This document shows positions 18,209-26,670 of a DNA stretch of 64,000 bases, piece by piece. Position numbers and translations under genes: made by a program. A model generated the notes under the pieces. That model worked only from the letters and a program-made list of their open reading frames with translations, was not told where the DNA came from and did not search any database. Origin of the DNA: Phycisphaeraceae bacterium. GTDB taxonomy: Bacteria; Planctomycetota; Phycisphaerae; Phycisphaerales; UBA1924. Location of the stretch: assembly GCA_007693965.1 (NCBI GenBank), contig RECQ01000040.1:25788-89787 (forward strand). Direction: 5' to 3'. Position 1 is the stretch's first letter, and each line of letters begins with the position of its first letter.

Positions 18209-19381
18209 TCAACGATTCGCGATCCGCTCGAAGAGATCGACCAGCCGGGCGCCGAAGGCGTTGTGCGAGAAGTTGTCGATCACCCATGCGCGTCCCTGCC
18301 GGGCGGTCTCCGCCGCGCCGGCGTCGGCCAGCGTCTCGGTGATGGCGCCGGCGAGGCTGACGGTGTCGGGCGCTGCGATGCGCCCGACACCTGCTGCGCG
18401 CACTTCTGCGCTCATCGCCAGGTTCTCCGTCGCCACGATGGGCGTGCCGACGGCGAGCGCTTCGGGGATTGAGTAGCCGAAGTTTTCATGTAGCGAATTG
18501 ACGACGACGACATCCGCCGCGGCGAGGCCGCGCCACTTGTCGCGCCCTGAGATCCAGCCCGCGAAGACCACGCGATCCAGGGCGCCGAGCGACGCCGCCC
18601 GGTTGCGGAGCGACTTCTCGTACGCCTCGTCGCCCGAGCCCAGCAGCAGCAGGCGCACATCGCCGGCGTCCGATCCCAGGCGGGCGAAAGCGTCCAGGGT
18701 CATTTCAAGGCGTTTAACGGGATGCAGCCGCCCAATGAAGCCGACCACGCGGGCCGATGCGGGCAGGCCGAAGCGCTCACGACCCTCGCGGGCCAGCTCG
18801 GGCAGTTCATCATCCTGCGCCACGATCTCCACGGGCAGACCCACGATGTGCATCTTCTCGCGCGGGAAACTGGTGGGGGTCTCGCTGCAGTCCCGCTCGC
18901 CGGCGGTGGTGAAGAGCAGCCCGTCCGCATGTTTCAGGGCCCTGGAAAGTCCGAGCGTGAGAAAGAGCTGTTTCTTCAGGCGTTTTTGCGCGATGGCGAA
19001 GTCCATCAGCATTCCGTGCGGCATCCAGCAGCACGCCACTCCCTTGCGCCGGCATGCGGATGCAATTGCGACAAGATCAGTCGACCACAGCGCGTGCAGA
19101 TGCACGATGTCGAGCCGGTCGCGCTCGATGTCCGCGATCACGGACCGGGCCATTGCGCCCGGGCGCAGGCCGCCGGCGGGGCCGGTGGGGCGCCAGTCGA
19201 TGTCGCTCATCGCCTCAAGCCGCTCGCCCGGCGCATCGCCCTGCGGCGGCTGCGGCGCGTAGGCGGTGATCGAGGCGCGGCCGCGCTGCGATGACAACGC
19301 GCTGACGATCTCGACAAACGCGGCAGACGTGCCCCCCTGGGTCGATTCGACGTTCTGGATCACCTGGCCGATGCGGAGCAT
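18209..19381 (-). CDS. Glycosyltransferase family 4-type (GT-B fold)
   Basis: A 390-residue GT-B glycosyltransferase. It starts MLRIGQVIQNVESTQGGTSA with the glycine-rich N-terminal motif. 'IVHLHALWSTDLVAIASACR' and 'WMPHGMLMDFAIAQKRLKKQ' resemble family members that act on O-antigen units (PHGML motif). The C-terminal domain has VVGFIGRLHPVKRLEMTLDA and 'NFGYSIPEALAVGTPIVATE'. It is the last gene of the eight-gene minus-strand operon 26592-18209 and lies 7 bp after the GpsA-like gene. Sugar specificity is unknown. Confidence 0.88.
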   Translation of the reverse strand: MLRIGQVIQNVESTQGGTSAAFVEIVSALSSQRGRASITAYAPQPPQGDAPGERLEAMSDIDWRPTGPAGGLRPGAMARSVIADIERDRLDIVHLHALWSTDLVAIASACRRKGVACCWMPHGMLMDFAIAQKRLKKQLFLTLGLSRALKHADGLLFTTAGERDCSETPTSFPREKMHIVGLPVEIVAQDDELPELAREGRERFGLPASARVVGFIGRLHPVKRLEMTLDAFARLGSDAGDVRLLLLGSGDEAYEKSLRNRAASLGALDRVVFAGWISGRDKWRGLAAADVVVVNSLHENFGYSIPEALAVGTPIVATENLAMSAEVRAAGVGRIAAPDTVSLAGAITETLADAGAAETARQGRAWVIDNFSHNAFGARLVDLFERIANR

Positions 19382-19388
19382 GCGTGAA

Positions 19389-20471
19389 TCAGACTCCCCT
19401 TCCCGTTTCGCCGTGTTGCGGCTCTGCCTCGCTCAGGCCGACCTCATCATCTCGCATGAGCGCATCGATCAGGTCGCTGGCCGGCGCTGCGTGCAGGATC
19501 ACCCGCTCCGCCGCCCGGAGCAGCGGCAGTTCGTCAGGGTGCTCGCGGAAGATCGACTCCATGGCCCGGAGCGTCTGCACTCCCTCGACGGTCTTGTTCA
19601 GCCGGGCCATTTTCAGGTTGGCCTCGTCGAGCGAGGCGCCTTTGCCGATCATTTCGCCCAGCTCCCGATTGCGGGTGGGGCCGAGGCAGCTCATCCACAG
19701 GTCGCTGCCCCAGCACTGGCTGCCGATGCTGAAGGTCGTTCGCTCGGCGCCGAGCTTGCGGACGCAGAAATCCTCCACTTCCCACGCGATGCGGCTGATG
19801 AGGTGGGTCTGGGCGCCGAAGTTCAACCCCAGGCCCCTGGCGAGGCCCGAACAGATCGATACGACGTTTTTGAGCGCCCCTGCATATTCCACCCCGGCGA
19901 GATCGGTCGTCGTCTGCACCCACATCTGTGCGGAGCCGAAGAGCCGCTTGAGACGCGGCAGGGTCGCTCCGTCGCCGCAGGCGATGGTCATGCCCAGCGG
20001 CTGGTCGTGCAGCACGTCGCTGGCGATGGTCCCTCCCGCGAGGGCGGCGTAGGTGTAGAGCGCCGGCGGGCGTGGGATCGACTTTGCGACGATCTCGCTC
20101 AGACGCCGCCCCGTCTTGAAATCCAGCGCCTTGGCTGTGTTCACCATGATCAGCGGCCCGCTCCACGGCTGGCCCCCCACCGCCTCAGCGACTTCGCGCG
20201 TGGAGTTGGATGTGACGGCGAGAATCAGCACATCAAGGTCTTTCATGAGCGCCGCGACATCGTGGACGATCTCGACATGGGTAGAGAATTCCGATTCCGT
20301 GTCATGAATGGGGTGGCGCCGATCCCGCTCCAGCGCGTGTCGCACCTGTTCGTTGCGATCGAACGCGCGAAGCGCAATGTCAGTGCCTGCGCGAGGCTCC
20401 AGCCGGCGCAACATCGCGTAGCCGAAATGGCCCACGCCGTAGAGGCCGACCTGCTCGACGCCCTCGCTCAC
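19389..20471 (-). CDS. NAD(P)-dependent glycerol-3-phosphate dehydrogenase-like protein
   Basis: A 360-residue member of the GpsA family, which interconverts dihydroxyacetone phosphate and sn-glycerol 3-phosphate. It has an N-terminal dinucleotide fold (VGLYGVGHFGYAMLRRL; the common GAGSWG is replaced by GVGHFG). The family core is TTDLAGVEYAGALKNVVSIC (about 192-211) with the catalytic Lys, followed by GLARGLGLNFGAQTHLISR. The GpsA-type FxxxxxxGxGD region is altered (IGSQCWGSDLWMSCLGPTRN). Its start overlaps the upstream nucleotidyltransferase stop by 4 bp. Location inside a polysaccharide operon suggests a dedicated glycerol-phosphate or other polyol-phosphate precursor rather than housekeeping lipid synthesis. 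Confidence 0.75.
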   Translation of the reverse strand: MSEGVEQVGLYGVGHFGYAMLRRLEPRAGTDIALRAFDRNEQVRHALERDRRHPIHDTESEFSTHVEIVHDVAALMKDLDVLILAVTSNSTREVAEAVGGQPWSGPLIMVNTAKALDFKTGRRLSEIVAKSIPRPPALYTYAALAGGTIASDVLHDQPLGMTIACGDGATLPRLKRLFGSAQMWVQTTTDLAGVEYAGALKNVVSICSGLARGLGLNFGAQTHLISRIAWEVEDFCVRKLGAERTTFSIGSQCWGSDLWMSCLGPTRNRELGEMIGKGASLDEANLKMARLNKTVEGVQTLRAMESIFREHPDELPLLRAAERVILHAAPASDLIDALMRDDEVGLSEAEPQHGETGRGV

Positions 20472-21193
20472 AGTTCTTCCTTTCGCACGTGCTCCTGAAC
20501 AGCTTCGAGATCCTCAGGGTAATCGACTTCGCGCACCCATTCAGGGCCGGCGTCCGCGGCTTGGAAGCGGCAGGCGCCGTCCCGGGCGCAGCGGTCGATC
20601 GCCGCCTCGAAATAATCGTCTTCATCGACGGCGCGGAGGGCTTCGACGAAGGCGGCTCGATCTTTCTCAGCGACGATGTTCATGCCCAGCGCCTCGCCCG
20701 CGGCGTCTTCCAGGCTCTTTGAGATGTGGGCGATCCGCCCTTCGTCATCCAGCGTGTACTTGATCGCCTCATCCCGAGGTGTGGAGCGGTCCACCAGAGC
20801 CCGTGAGCGACCCGGCGCGTGCTCCAGCAGGCGCTGCAGGGCGCCGGGGCCGAAATAGAGGTCGCCATTAACCCACAGCACATCTCCCCCAACGCCCTCG
20901 ATGAGCTCGAGCGCGAGCAGCAGGCTGCGCGCGGTGTTGGTCTGCGTGTAGCGGGGGTTGTTGACGAAACCCAGATCCGGGTGGGCCCGCATGATGTCGC
21001 CGGCTCGATGACCCACGACCACCAGCAGACGGTCCGGTTCAAGGCATTCGCCAAGCAGTTCGATCTGGTTCGAGAGCAGCGTGCGTCCCGGCGCGATTTC
21101 CGAAAGCGGTTTCGGCGCCGCGGCGCCGAGGCGTGAACCAAGGCCCGCGGCGAGAATCACCGCTCGCTCAACCCGTCCACCATCGACCGTCAT
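20468..21193 (-). CDS. Sugar/polyol-phosphate nucleotidyltransferase (LicC-like)
   Basis: A 241-residue nucleotidyltransferase. The signature AVILAAGLGSRLG with PKPLSEI (about residues 10-35) binds the NTP. 'DVLWVNGDLYFGPGALQRLL' holds the metal-binding Asp, and the C-terminal 'EWVREVDYPEDLEAVQEHV' closes the fold as in choline-phosphate cytidylyltransferase (LicC) relatives. The ATG at 21193 overlaps the stop of the acetyltransferase gene (21190-21193) and its own stop overlaps the GpsA-like start. The pairing suggests that the product of the dehydrogenase may be nucleotide-activated, for example to CDP-glycerol; that substrate is inference. Confidence 0.78.
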   Translation of the reverse strand: MTVDGGRVERAVILAAGLGSRLGAAAPKPLSEIAPGRTLLSNQIELLGECLEPDRLLVVVGHRAGDIMRAHPDLGFVNNPRYTQTNTARSLLLALELIEGVGGDVLWVNGDLYFGPGALQRLLEHAPGRSRALVDRSTPRDEAIKYTLDDEGRIAHISKSLEDAAGEALGMNIVAEKDRAAFVEALRAVDEDDYFEAAIDRCARDGACRFQAADAGPEWVREVDYPEDLEAVQEHVRKEEL

Positions 21194-21825
21194 GACGCAT
21201 CGTCCCGGGCTCCCGCAGCGCCGGCCGCCACGACACTGCTGACTTCGCGGGTCCTGATCGCCTTGGCGCTGTCGCCGGCGCAGACCGAGCGGGGTGGCAA
21301 GGAGTGGATGACGGTGGATCGGGCGCCGACCACGGTGTCCTCCTCGATGCGCACCCCGGGGCCGACGAAGACATCCGCCGCGATCCACACATCATCCTCG
21401 ATAATGATCGGATCGGAGATGAGCGGCATGTCCTTCCGCGTGTAATCATGGCCTCCGGCGCAGAGGTGGGCGTACTGACTGATGGTGCATCTGGATCCGA
21501 TCGAGATTGCGCCGAGACAGAAAAGGATGGCATGGTCGCCGATGGCGGTGTGGGCGCCGACGGTCAGGCGCCACGGGTGGCTGATGCGTGCGGTTGGCCT
21601 GACCCGGGCTGTGGGATGAATGTCGGCGCCGAACAGGTTGAGGAGGCGACGGCGAATTCCGTACCAGTTGTGAAAAGTAAGGCGCATCAAGGGCTGGCCG
21701 ATGATCTCCCAGAGCGTCTCGCGGAGTCGTTCACGGGGCGTGCGCCCACGGATCTGGGCGATGCTCCTCCGCGGATCGGTGACGAAGGCTGCGACTTCCT
21801 CGTTCTTGTCTGGCGCGCTCACCAT
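21190..21825 (-). CDS. WcaF-like O-acetyltransferase (left-handed beta-helix)
   Basis: A 211-residue hexapeptide-repeat acyltransferase, expected to move acetyl from acetyl-CoA to a sugar hydroxyl. After a leader helix (RLTFHNWYGIRRRLLNLFGA), imperfect hexapeptides start near residue 75 and run through 'DHAILFCLGAISIGSRCTIS' to 'IIIEDDVWIAADVFVGPGVR', the typical end of WcaF/colanic-acid acetyltransferases. 'CAGGHDYTRKDMPLI' carries the catalytic His. The ATG at 21825 overlaps the upstream sulfotransferase end by 7 bp. It is a clear paralogue of the C-terminal domain of the fusion protein at 22673-24274. Confidence 0.88.
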   Translation of the reverse strand: MVSAPDKNEEVAAFVTDPRRSIAQIRGRTPRERLRETLWEIIGQPLMRLTFHNWYGIRRRLLNLFGADIHPTARVRPTARISHPWRLTVGAHTAIGDHAILFCLGAISIGSRCTISQYAHLCAGGHDYTRKDMPLISDPIIIEDDVWIAADVFVGPGVRIEEDTVVGARSTVIHSLPPRSVCAGDSAKAIRTREVSSVVAAGAAGARDDAS

Positions 21826-22670
21826 TCGTACCCCAGCCAGTCCAGCGTCGGCTCCATGTGCGGCCGGATTTCCTCCAGCGTCTCCTCGGTGAGCACATTG
21901 CGCCATTTGCGCTGACGCGACGGGTCGACCGAGTTCACGACTTCCTCGACGATATGCTCGGAGCCGGGCAGCTCCACATAGTCGATGACGCCCTGCATGG
22001 TCTCTCGTGGAGAGCGCATCATGTTCTCGTAGCGGATCATGTGAACCACATCCGGGCCGAGGCGGTTCGCGTCCTCCACGGCGATGTGGATGGTCGAGGC
22101 CCACTGCCTGGCGAGCATGACGTTCGTCGAATCCTTCCCGCGCCATTCGCTCCATCCCGGCGGACGCGGCCCCCAATAGTCGAGCGGCTTGCGCGTGATC
22201 TTTCTCTGGAGCGTCCGTCCGGCGCGCGGGACGTACGCAGGCCATTCCCACGGCGGCGTCTGCAGGGCCCGTTGCAGAATCCGGCCCGTCGGCACCCCCT
22301 TGCCCATCACCTCCGCCGTCGAGCGGATCACCGAACGCCCGTCGCGCACGATCAGGACGATCTTCGCATCCGGGTACACCGCATGGATGAACGGCAGGCG
22401 AAGGCAGTTGCTGGGTGTCTTTTCGCACAGACGAGACTTACCGCGACGCCGGACGAAGCGATCGAAGACGGCGCGAATGTGCCTCTGGACGCGCGGGCGG
22501 GCGTGCTCTTCGGTGAGGCGGTCGTCAGGGAGGTAGCTGTTGCCCCAGGTCCAGACGTGGCGCGGCTCCACCCAGTAGGCCAGGTCCGGGTGCGCAGAGA
22601 ACATGCGTCCGAACCATGTCGTGCTGGAGCGCTGCGTGCCGACGAGGATGATCGGAGGACCGGACCCCAT
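21819..22670 (-). CDS. PAPS-dependent sulfotransferase
   Basis: A 283-residue sulfotransferase. The PAPS loop is IILVGTQRSSTTWFGRMF (about 6-23), with the usual Lys of PKxGTT replaced by Arg. The 3'-phosphate region is IVLIVRDGRSVIRSTAEVMG. 'HMIRYENMMRSPRETMQGVI' and a C-terminal 'MEPTLDWLGYEW' complete a Sulfotransfer_3-like domain. Trp-rich inserts (WEWPAYVPRAG, WGPRPPGWSEW) may shape the acceptor site. The ATG at 22670 starts only 2 bases after the stop of the upstream fusion gene, so they are co-transcribed. Confidence 0.87.
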   Translation of the reverse strand: MGSGPPIILVGTQRSSTTWFGRMFSAHPDLAYWVEPRHVWTWGNSYLPDDRLTEEHARPRVQRHIRAVFDRFVRRRGKSRLCEKTPSNCLRLPFIHAVYPDAKIVLIVRDGRSVIRSTAEVMGKGVPTGRILQRALQTPPWEWPAYVPRAGRTLQRKITRKPLDYWGPRPPGWSEWRGKDSTNVMLARQWASTIHIAVEDANRLGPDVVHMIRYENMMRSPRETMQGVIDYVELPGSEHIVEEVVNSVDPSRQRKWRNVLTEETLEEIRPHMEPTLDWLGYEW

Positions 22671-22672
22671 GC

Positions 22673-24274
22673 TCAGTGCAGCTCCCGCTTCTTGAGCGCC
22701 TTGGCGGGGTTGCCGACATACACCGTCGCCGGATCCAGATCCTTGTAGGCGCTCGATCGGGCGCCGAGAACGCTCAGGCTTCCCACCACAACGTTGGGGC
22801 CGACGAAGGCGTCGGCGCCGATCCATGCGTCCGAGCCGATCGTCACCGGATCACGGATGAGCGGGAAGCGCCGGTCGGTGTGATCGTGGGTTCCGGCGCA
22901 CAGGTGGCCGTACTGACTGATGATGGTGCGCTCCCCGATGGTGATTTTTCCGAGCGAATACAGTATTGCGAAATCGCCGACGGTCACGCCGTCACGGATG
23001 TCAAGATTCCATGGAATCTCGACGTTCACCGTGGGCCGGATGCGAACGCCACTGCCGATCTTCGCGCCGAAGATGCGCAACAGCCAGGCGCGGAAGCCGT
23101 ACCAGTTGTGGAAGGAGAGGCGGAAGACCGGTCGCCCCGCCAGCATCCAGACCGAACGGATGACCTTCTCCCGGAACGTCCACGGGCTGGACTCGGGAAT
23201 GAGCTGCCCGCTGTCATCGACCTTGATCGCCGCCGCGGCCCGCTGCTCGAAATTCTCGGCGGCGGGGCCCAGGGGGACATCCTCGGCGCCGCGTTCAAAG
23301 AACTGGTCGCCGGCGTCGTGGGCCTTCGTGTCGGCCTTTGGCTTGTCATCTTTCTCGAATCGCTCGGCGCCTGCCCGGCTGCGGGCCCGCAGAAGACGAA
23401 GTTTGAGCGTCGTCATCTGCTCATAGATTGTGAGCAGCCTGATGTAGCTCCACCCGGCGCGGCCTTCGAGCACGCCTCCGAGGATGAACATCGTCACGAA
23501 CCAGCGGACATATGGGCGGAAGGGAATGCGGAAGCTGATCTCCTTCCAGGCCCGTCTCCGCACGACCGGATCTTTCACCAGCAGGCGGCGCAGCCCCAGC
23601 GGCTCCTTGCCCGACTGGATCGCCTGCAGCGCCTCGAGTGAGCTGTACCGGTTGTGCTTGTCCAGCCAGTCATACAAGCCCTTGCTGAAGCTGTAATGCA
23701 GGTAGGGCTGCTTCATGCGCCCGAGATAGCCGTCGGTGTTCTCGCGCTGGCCGTGGCCGTAGTCGCGAAAGCGCATGCGATCCTTGTGAAAGAAACGCAT
23801 CTGGTACGTCGGATAGCCGCCGGAGCGCTTCAGCCACTTGCCCATGAAGATGAGCTTGTGCGGCACATCGAACCCGGCCTCGGTCGGGTCCGACTCGATC
23901 ACCCGGCGCATCTCCTCCACCAGCTCGGGCGTGAATCGCTCGTCCGCATCGAGGTGGAAGATCCACTCGTGCTTCATCGGGATGTTGTCGATCGCCCAGT
24001 TGCGCTGCGCGCCGAAGGACTCGAAGGGGTTCACGTGCACGTCCGCGCCCAGCTCCTCGGCGATCTCGCGCGTGTGGTCGGTCGAGCCGGAGTCCAGCAC
24101 GTGCACATCGTCGCACCAGCCGCACGAGGCCAGGCACTCGGCGATGTTGATCTCCTCGTTGAGCGTGAGGATCACCACCGAGACAGGCGCCGTCGGCCAC
24201 GTTCCCGGCGCGGGGACGGGATGGGCGGAGGGCCGGGTGTCGGTCTGTTTCGAATCTGTCGCCAGTGAAGTCAT
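22673..24274 (-). CDS. Fusion of family 2 glycosyltransferase and WcaF-like O-acetyltransferase
   Basis: A 533-residue bifunctional protein. Residues about 30-290 are a GT-A family 2 domain of the WaaE/KdtX type: VSVVILTLNEEINIAECLAS, 'VHVLDSGSTDHTREIAEELG' and the metal-binding 'WIFHLDADERFTPELVEEM'. A charged linker (about 300-350) follows. Residues about 365-533 are a left-handed beta-helix acetyltransferase with RLSFHNWYGFRAWLLRIFGA, 'QYGHLCAGTHDHTDRRFPLI' and a terminal 'ATVYVGNPAKALKKRELH'. It probably adds a sugar and acetylates it or a neighbour. The ATG at 24274 lies 8 bp after the upstream glycosyltransferase stop. A sequencing error joining two genes is unlikely, since the linker reads normally. 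Confidence 0.88.
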   Translation of the reverse strand: MTSLATDSKQTDTRPSAHPVPAPGTWPTAPVSVVILTLNEEINIAECLASCGWCDDVHVLDSGSTDHTREIAEELGADVHVNPFESFGAQRNWAIDNIPMKHEWIFHLDADERFTPELVEEMRRVIESDPTEAGFDVPHKLIFMGKWLKRSGGYPTYQMRFFHKDRMRFRDYGHGQRENTDGYLGRMKQPYLHYSFSKGLYDWLDKHNRYSSLEALQAIQSGKEPLGLRRLLVKDPVVRRRAWKEISFRIPFRPYVRWFVTMFILGGVLEGRAGWSYIRLLTIYEQMTTLKLRLLRARSRAGAERFEKDDKPKADTKAHDAGDQFFERGAEDVPLGPAAENFEQRAAAAIKVDDSGQLIPESSPWTFREKVIRSVWMLAGRPVFRLSFHNWYGFRAWLLRIFGAKIGSGVRIRPTVNVEIPWNLDIRDGVTVGDFAILYSLGKITIGERTIISQYGHLCAGTHDHTDRRFPLIRDPVTIGSDAWIGADAFVGPNVVVGSLSVLGARSSAYKDLDPATVYVGNPAKALKKRELH

Positions 24275-24282
24275 GGGGGATC

Positions 24283-25566
24283 TCAGTATCGCCCTTCTCC
24301 TGAGCCGGGTGCAACGGAGTCGCTCGAAACGCTCGCTCGGGCGCCGGGCCGGGCCAGCTCCTCGACGATCTCCACGATCCTGCCGGCGCAAACACGCCGG
24401 GAGGCCGCCACCCGGGCCCGCTCCCGGCCGCGTCGTCCCATCGGGCCCAGATCGCTCCTGCGGCCCGCCAGGTCGGTCAGGACGCCCGCCAGCCGCTCCG
24501 ATTCACCCGGGCTGAACCGCTCGCCGCAATCCCACTCCTCGATACTGCGGCCGATCTCACTCTGTTCAGGTCCGATAAACAGAACCGGCCTTCCCGCCGC
24601 CGCCACGCCGAAGAACTTGCTGGGCACGACCAGCCCCCACCACTCCGGCAGCATCGTGACAAGCTGGATGTCCGCGGCGGCCAGCAGGTCGGCCAGGCGC
24701 TCCCGCGGCTGGTACTCGGCGAGGATGCAGTTGGACAGCCCCCGGTCGCGGACGGAGGCCTCGACATCGCCCTTGCGCTTACCGCCGCCGACGAAGGCGA
24801 AGCGGATGCGGTCGTCTGCTTTCATACGCTCGGCGGCGTCGAGGAAGGTATCCACATCGTGGGCGAGGCCGAAGTTGCCGGAGTACATGATGAGCAGGCG
24901 GTCGTCGACCCCCCACTCGACGCGGTATGGGTTGTCCGGCGCAGGGGCGTCGCCTGCATCGGCGTCATCATCACTGACGGACCAGACGGGGACGACCTCG
25001 ATTCCATCGGACGAGGCCCCCTGATCGAGCAGACGCTGGCGCATGCACCGGCCGAGAACGATGGTGCGGTCGACGCGCTTCAGCACCGAGCGGTGCAGCC
25101 GGCGCAGGAATCGGTAGAGGAGACTGCGCTCCTGGAGCATGCCGTGGGCGGCCATGACGTCGGGATAGATGTCCATCAGCCAGTAGACCACGCGCGAGCC
25201 GCGGAACGTGCGCATCAACAGGCCGACGATTGCGATGTAAGGCGGCGTGGTGAGGCAGATCACGACATCGAAGCGGCGCATGAAGAGGCCGCGGAGCGCG
25301 GCCTGGATGTAGTAGTTGGCGAAGTCGGCGAGTCGTCCGAGGGTGCTCTTCTTGCCGAAGACGCTGACGCCGACACGGATGATCTCGATTCCGTCAACGG
25401 TCTCCCGCTTGGGCAATGACGCTCCGCTCTGGCCGTAGATCGAGCGCGAGGCGATCGCGGTGACGTTGTGCCCCCGCGCGACCAGATCATCGGCGAGGTC
25501 CTTGGCGATCTGGGCCGTGGCGACCACGTCCGGGTGGAAGGGCTGGTTGAGGATGAGGATGCGCAT
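24283..25566 (-). CDS. Glycosyltransferase family 4-type, WbuB-like
   Basis: A 427-residue GT-B glycosyltransferase. It begins MRILILNQPFHPDVVATAQI, the form seen in WbuB-like N-acetylfucosaminyl and related transferases ('QxFxP...A...DLAxxLxxRGHxVT'). 'ICLTTPPYIAIVGLLMR' and 'VVYWLMDIYPDVMAAHGML' are also typical. The C-terminal donor domain has LLIMYSGNFGLAHDVDTFLD and 'VVPSKFFGVAAAGRPVLFIG'. A fucose-type donor is attractive because the GDP-fucose synthase gene is directly upstream (57 bp), but the substrate is not proven. The last 15 residues (SSDSVAPGSGEGRY) look disordered. Confidence 0.88.
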   Translation of the reverse strand: MRILILNQPFHPDVVATAQIAKDLADDLVARGHNVTAIASRSIYGQSGASLPKRETVDGIEIIRVGVSVFGKKSTLGRLADFANYYIQAALRGLFMRRFDVVICLTTPPYIAIVGLLMRTFRGSRVVYWLMDIYPDVMAAHGMLQERSLLYRFLRRLHRSVLKRVDRTIVLGRCMRQRLLDQGASSDGIEVVPVWSVSDDDADAGDAPAPDNPYRVEWGVDDRLLIMYSGNFGLAHDVDTFLDAAERMKADDRIRFAFVGGGKRKGDVEASVRDRGLSNCILAEYQPRERLADLLAAADIQLVTMLPEWWGLVVPSKFFGVAAAGRPVLFIGPEQSEIGRSIEEWDCGERFSPGESERLAGVLTDLAGRRSDLGPMGRRGRERARVAASRRVCAGRIVEIVEELARPGARASVSSDSVAPGSGEGRY

Positions 25567-25623
25567 GGAGCAGGCATTGGGGTATGGGCAATGGGGAATG
25601 GGTCAGAGATCGGGCCTCGGGTG

Positions 25624-26592
25624 TCAGGACTTGTGGGCGCGCCACCAGTCGATGGTCTGCTTCAGCCCATCTTCGAAGCCGACTTCGGCCTTCCAGCCCA
25701 GCAATTCGGCGGCCCGGTTGGTGTCGAGGCAGCGGCGGGGCTGGCCGTCGGGTTTGGTCGAGTCCCAGCGGATTTCGCCGCGAAAGCCGCAGAGCTTCAC
25801 GATCAGCTCCACCAGGTCGCGGATGGTGATTTCGCGGGAGGAGCCGAGGTTGATGGGCGTGGGCTCATCCATCCGCTCGGCGGCCCGGAGAATGCCCGCC
25901 GCGGCGTCCTCGACGTACAGAAACTCGCGGCTGGCCTTGCCGGTGCCCCAGCAGACGATGTGATCGGCGCCGGAATCCACCGCCTCGACGCACTTGCGGA
26001 CCAGCGCCGGGATGACGTGGCTGGTCTCCAGGTCGAAATTGTCACCGGGTCCGTAGAGGTTCACCGGGAGCAGGTACGCCGACTTCATGCCGTACTGCAG
26101 GCGGTAGGCGTCCAGCATCTGCCATGCGGCCTTCTTGGCCACGCCGTAGGGGGCGTTGGTCTCCTCGGGATAGCCGTTCCACAGTTCCTCTTCCTTGAAG
26201 GGAACCGGCGTGAACTTGGGATAGGCGCAGATCGTGCCGACTTGCACGAATTTCGAGCCTTGCTCGATCAACCCTGCGATTCGGAACTGCTCGATCAGGT
26301 GCATCGCCATGGCCATGTTGGCGAAAAAATAGCGCCCCGGATTGGCCCGATTGGCGCCGATTCCCCCCACTTCCGCCGCCAGGTGGAAGACCAGGTCGAC
26401 GGGATCGCCCCCGAAGGCCTCCTTGTAGAGTCGCTCGCAGGCTGCTTCATGGGTGAGATCGAACTCTTTGCGTCGGGGGATGAAGATGTCCACCTCCCGC
26501 ACACCCGCCTCGACCAGCCGCCGGCACAGCACGCGCCCGAGAAACCCGGCGCCGCCGGTGACGATGACCTTCTTCTTCGTAAGCGTAGACAC
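25624..26592 (-). CDS. fcl: GDP-L-fucose synthase (GDP-4-keto-6-deoxymannose epimerase/reductase)
   Basis: Converts GDP-4-keto-6-deoxy-D-mannose to GDP-L-fucose with NADPH. The protein has 322 residues. Seen are the Rossmann motif [35 protein letters not shown], the [20 protein letters not shown] strand with the catalytic Cys, [10 protein letters not shown] (catalytic Tyr/Lys) and [20 protein letters not shown], all characteristic of Fcl/WcaG. The start is a GTG at 26592 with GGAGGGAG eight bases upstream; earlier codons are not Fcl-like. It heads the minus-strand operon and works with the Gmd gene at 28375-29433, which lies beyond the flippase. Confidence 0.92.
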   Translation of the reverse strand: MSTLTKKKVIVTGGAGFLGRVLCRRLVEAGVREVDIFIPRRKEFDLTHEAACERLYKEAFGGDPVDLVFHLAAEVGGIGANRANPGRYFFANMAMAMHLIEQFRIAGLIEQGSKFVQVGTICAYPKFTPVPFKEEELWNGYPEETNAPYGVAKKAAWQMLDAYRLQYGMKSAYLLPVNLYGPGDNFDLETSHVIPALVRKCVEAVDSGADHIVCWGTGKASREFLYVEDAAAGILRAAERMDEPTPINLGSSREITIRDLVELIVKLCGFRGEIRWDSTKPDGQPRRCLDTNRAAELLGWKAEVGFEDGLKQTIDWWRAHKS

Positions 26593-26670
26593 GACGCGAT
26601 CTCCCTCCGGCCTGATGAAGCCTGCAACTCTTGAAAGTGGCGAGTCTAGCGGGGCGTCCGTGCCGATACC

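Noticed and set aside
19266..20498. 410-codon plus-strand open frame
   Set aside because: Antisense to the GpsA-like gene and lacking protein-like composition.
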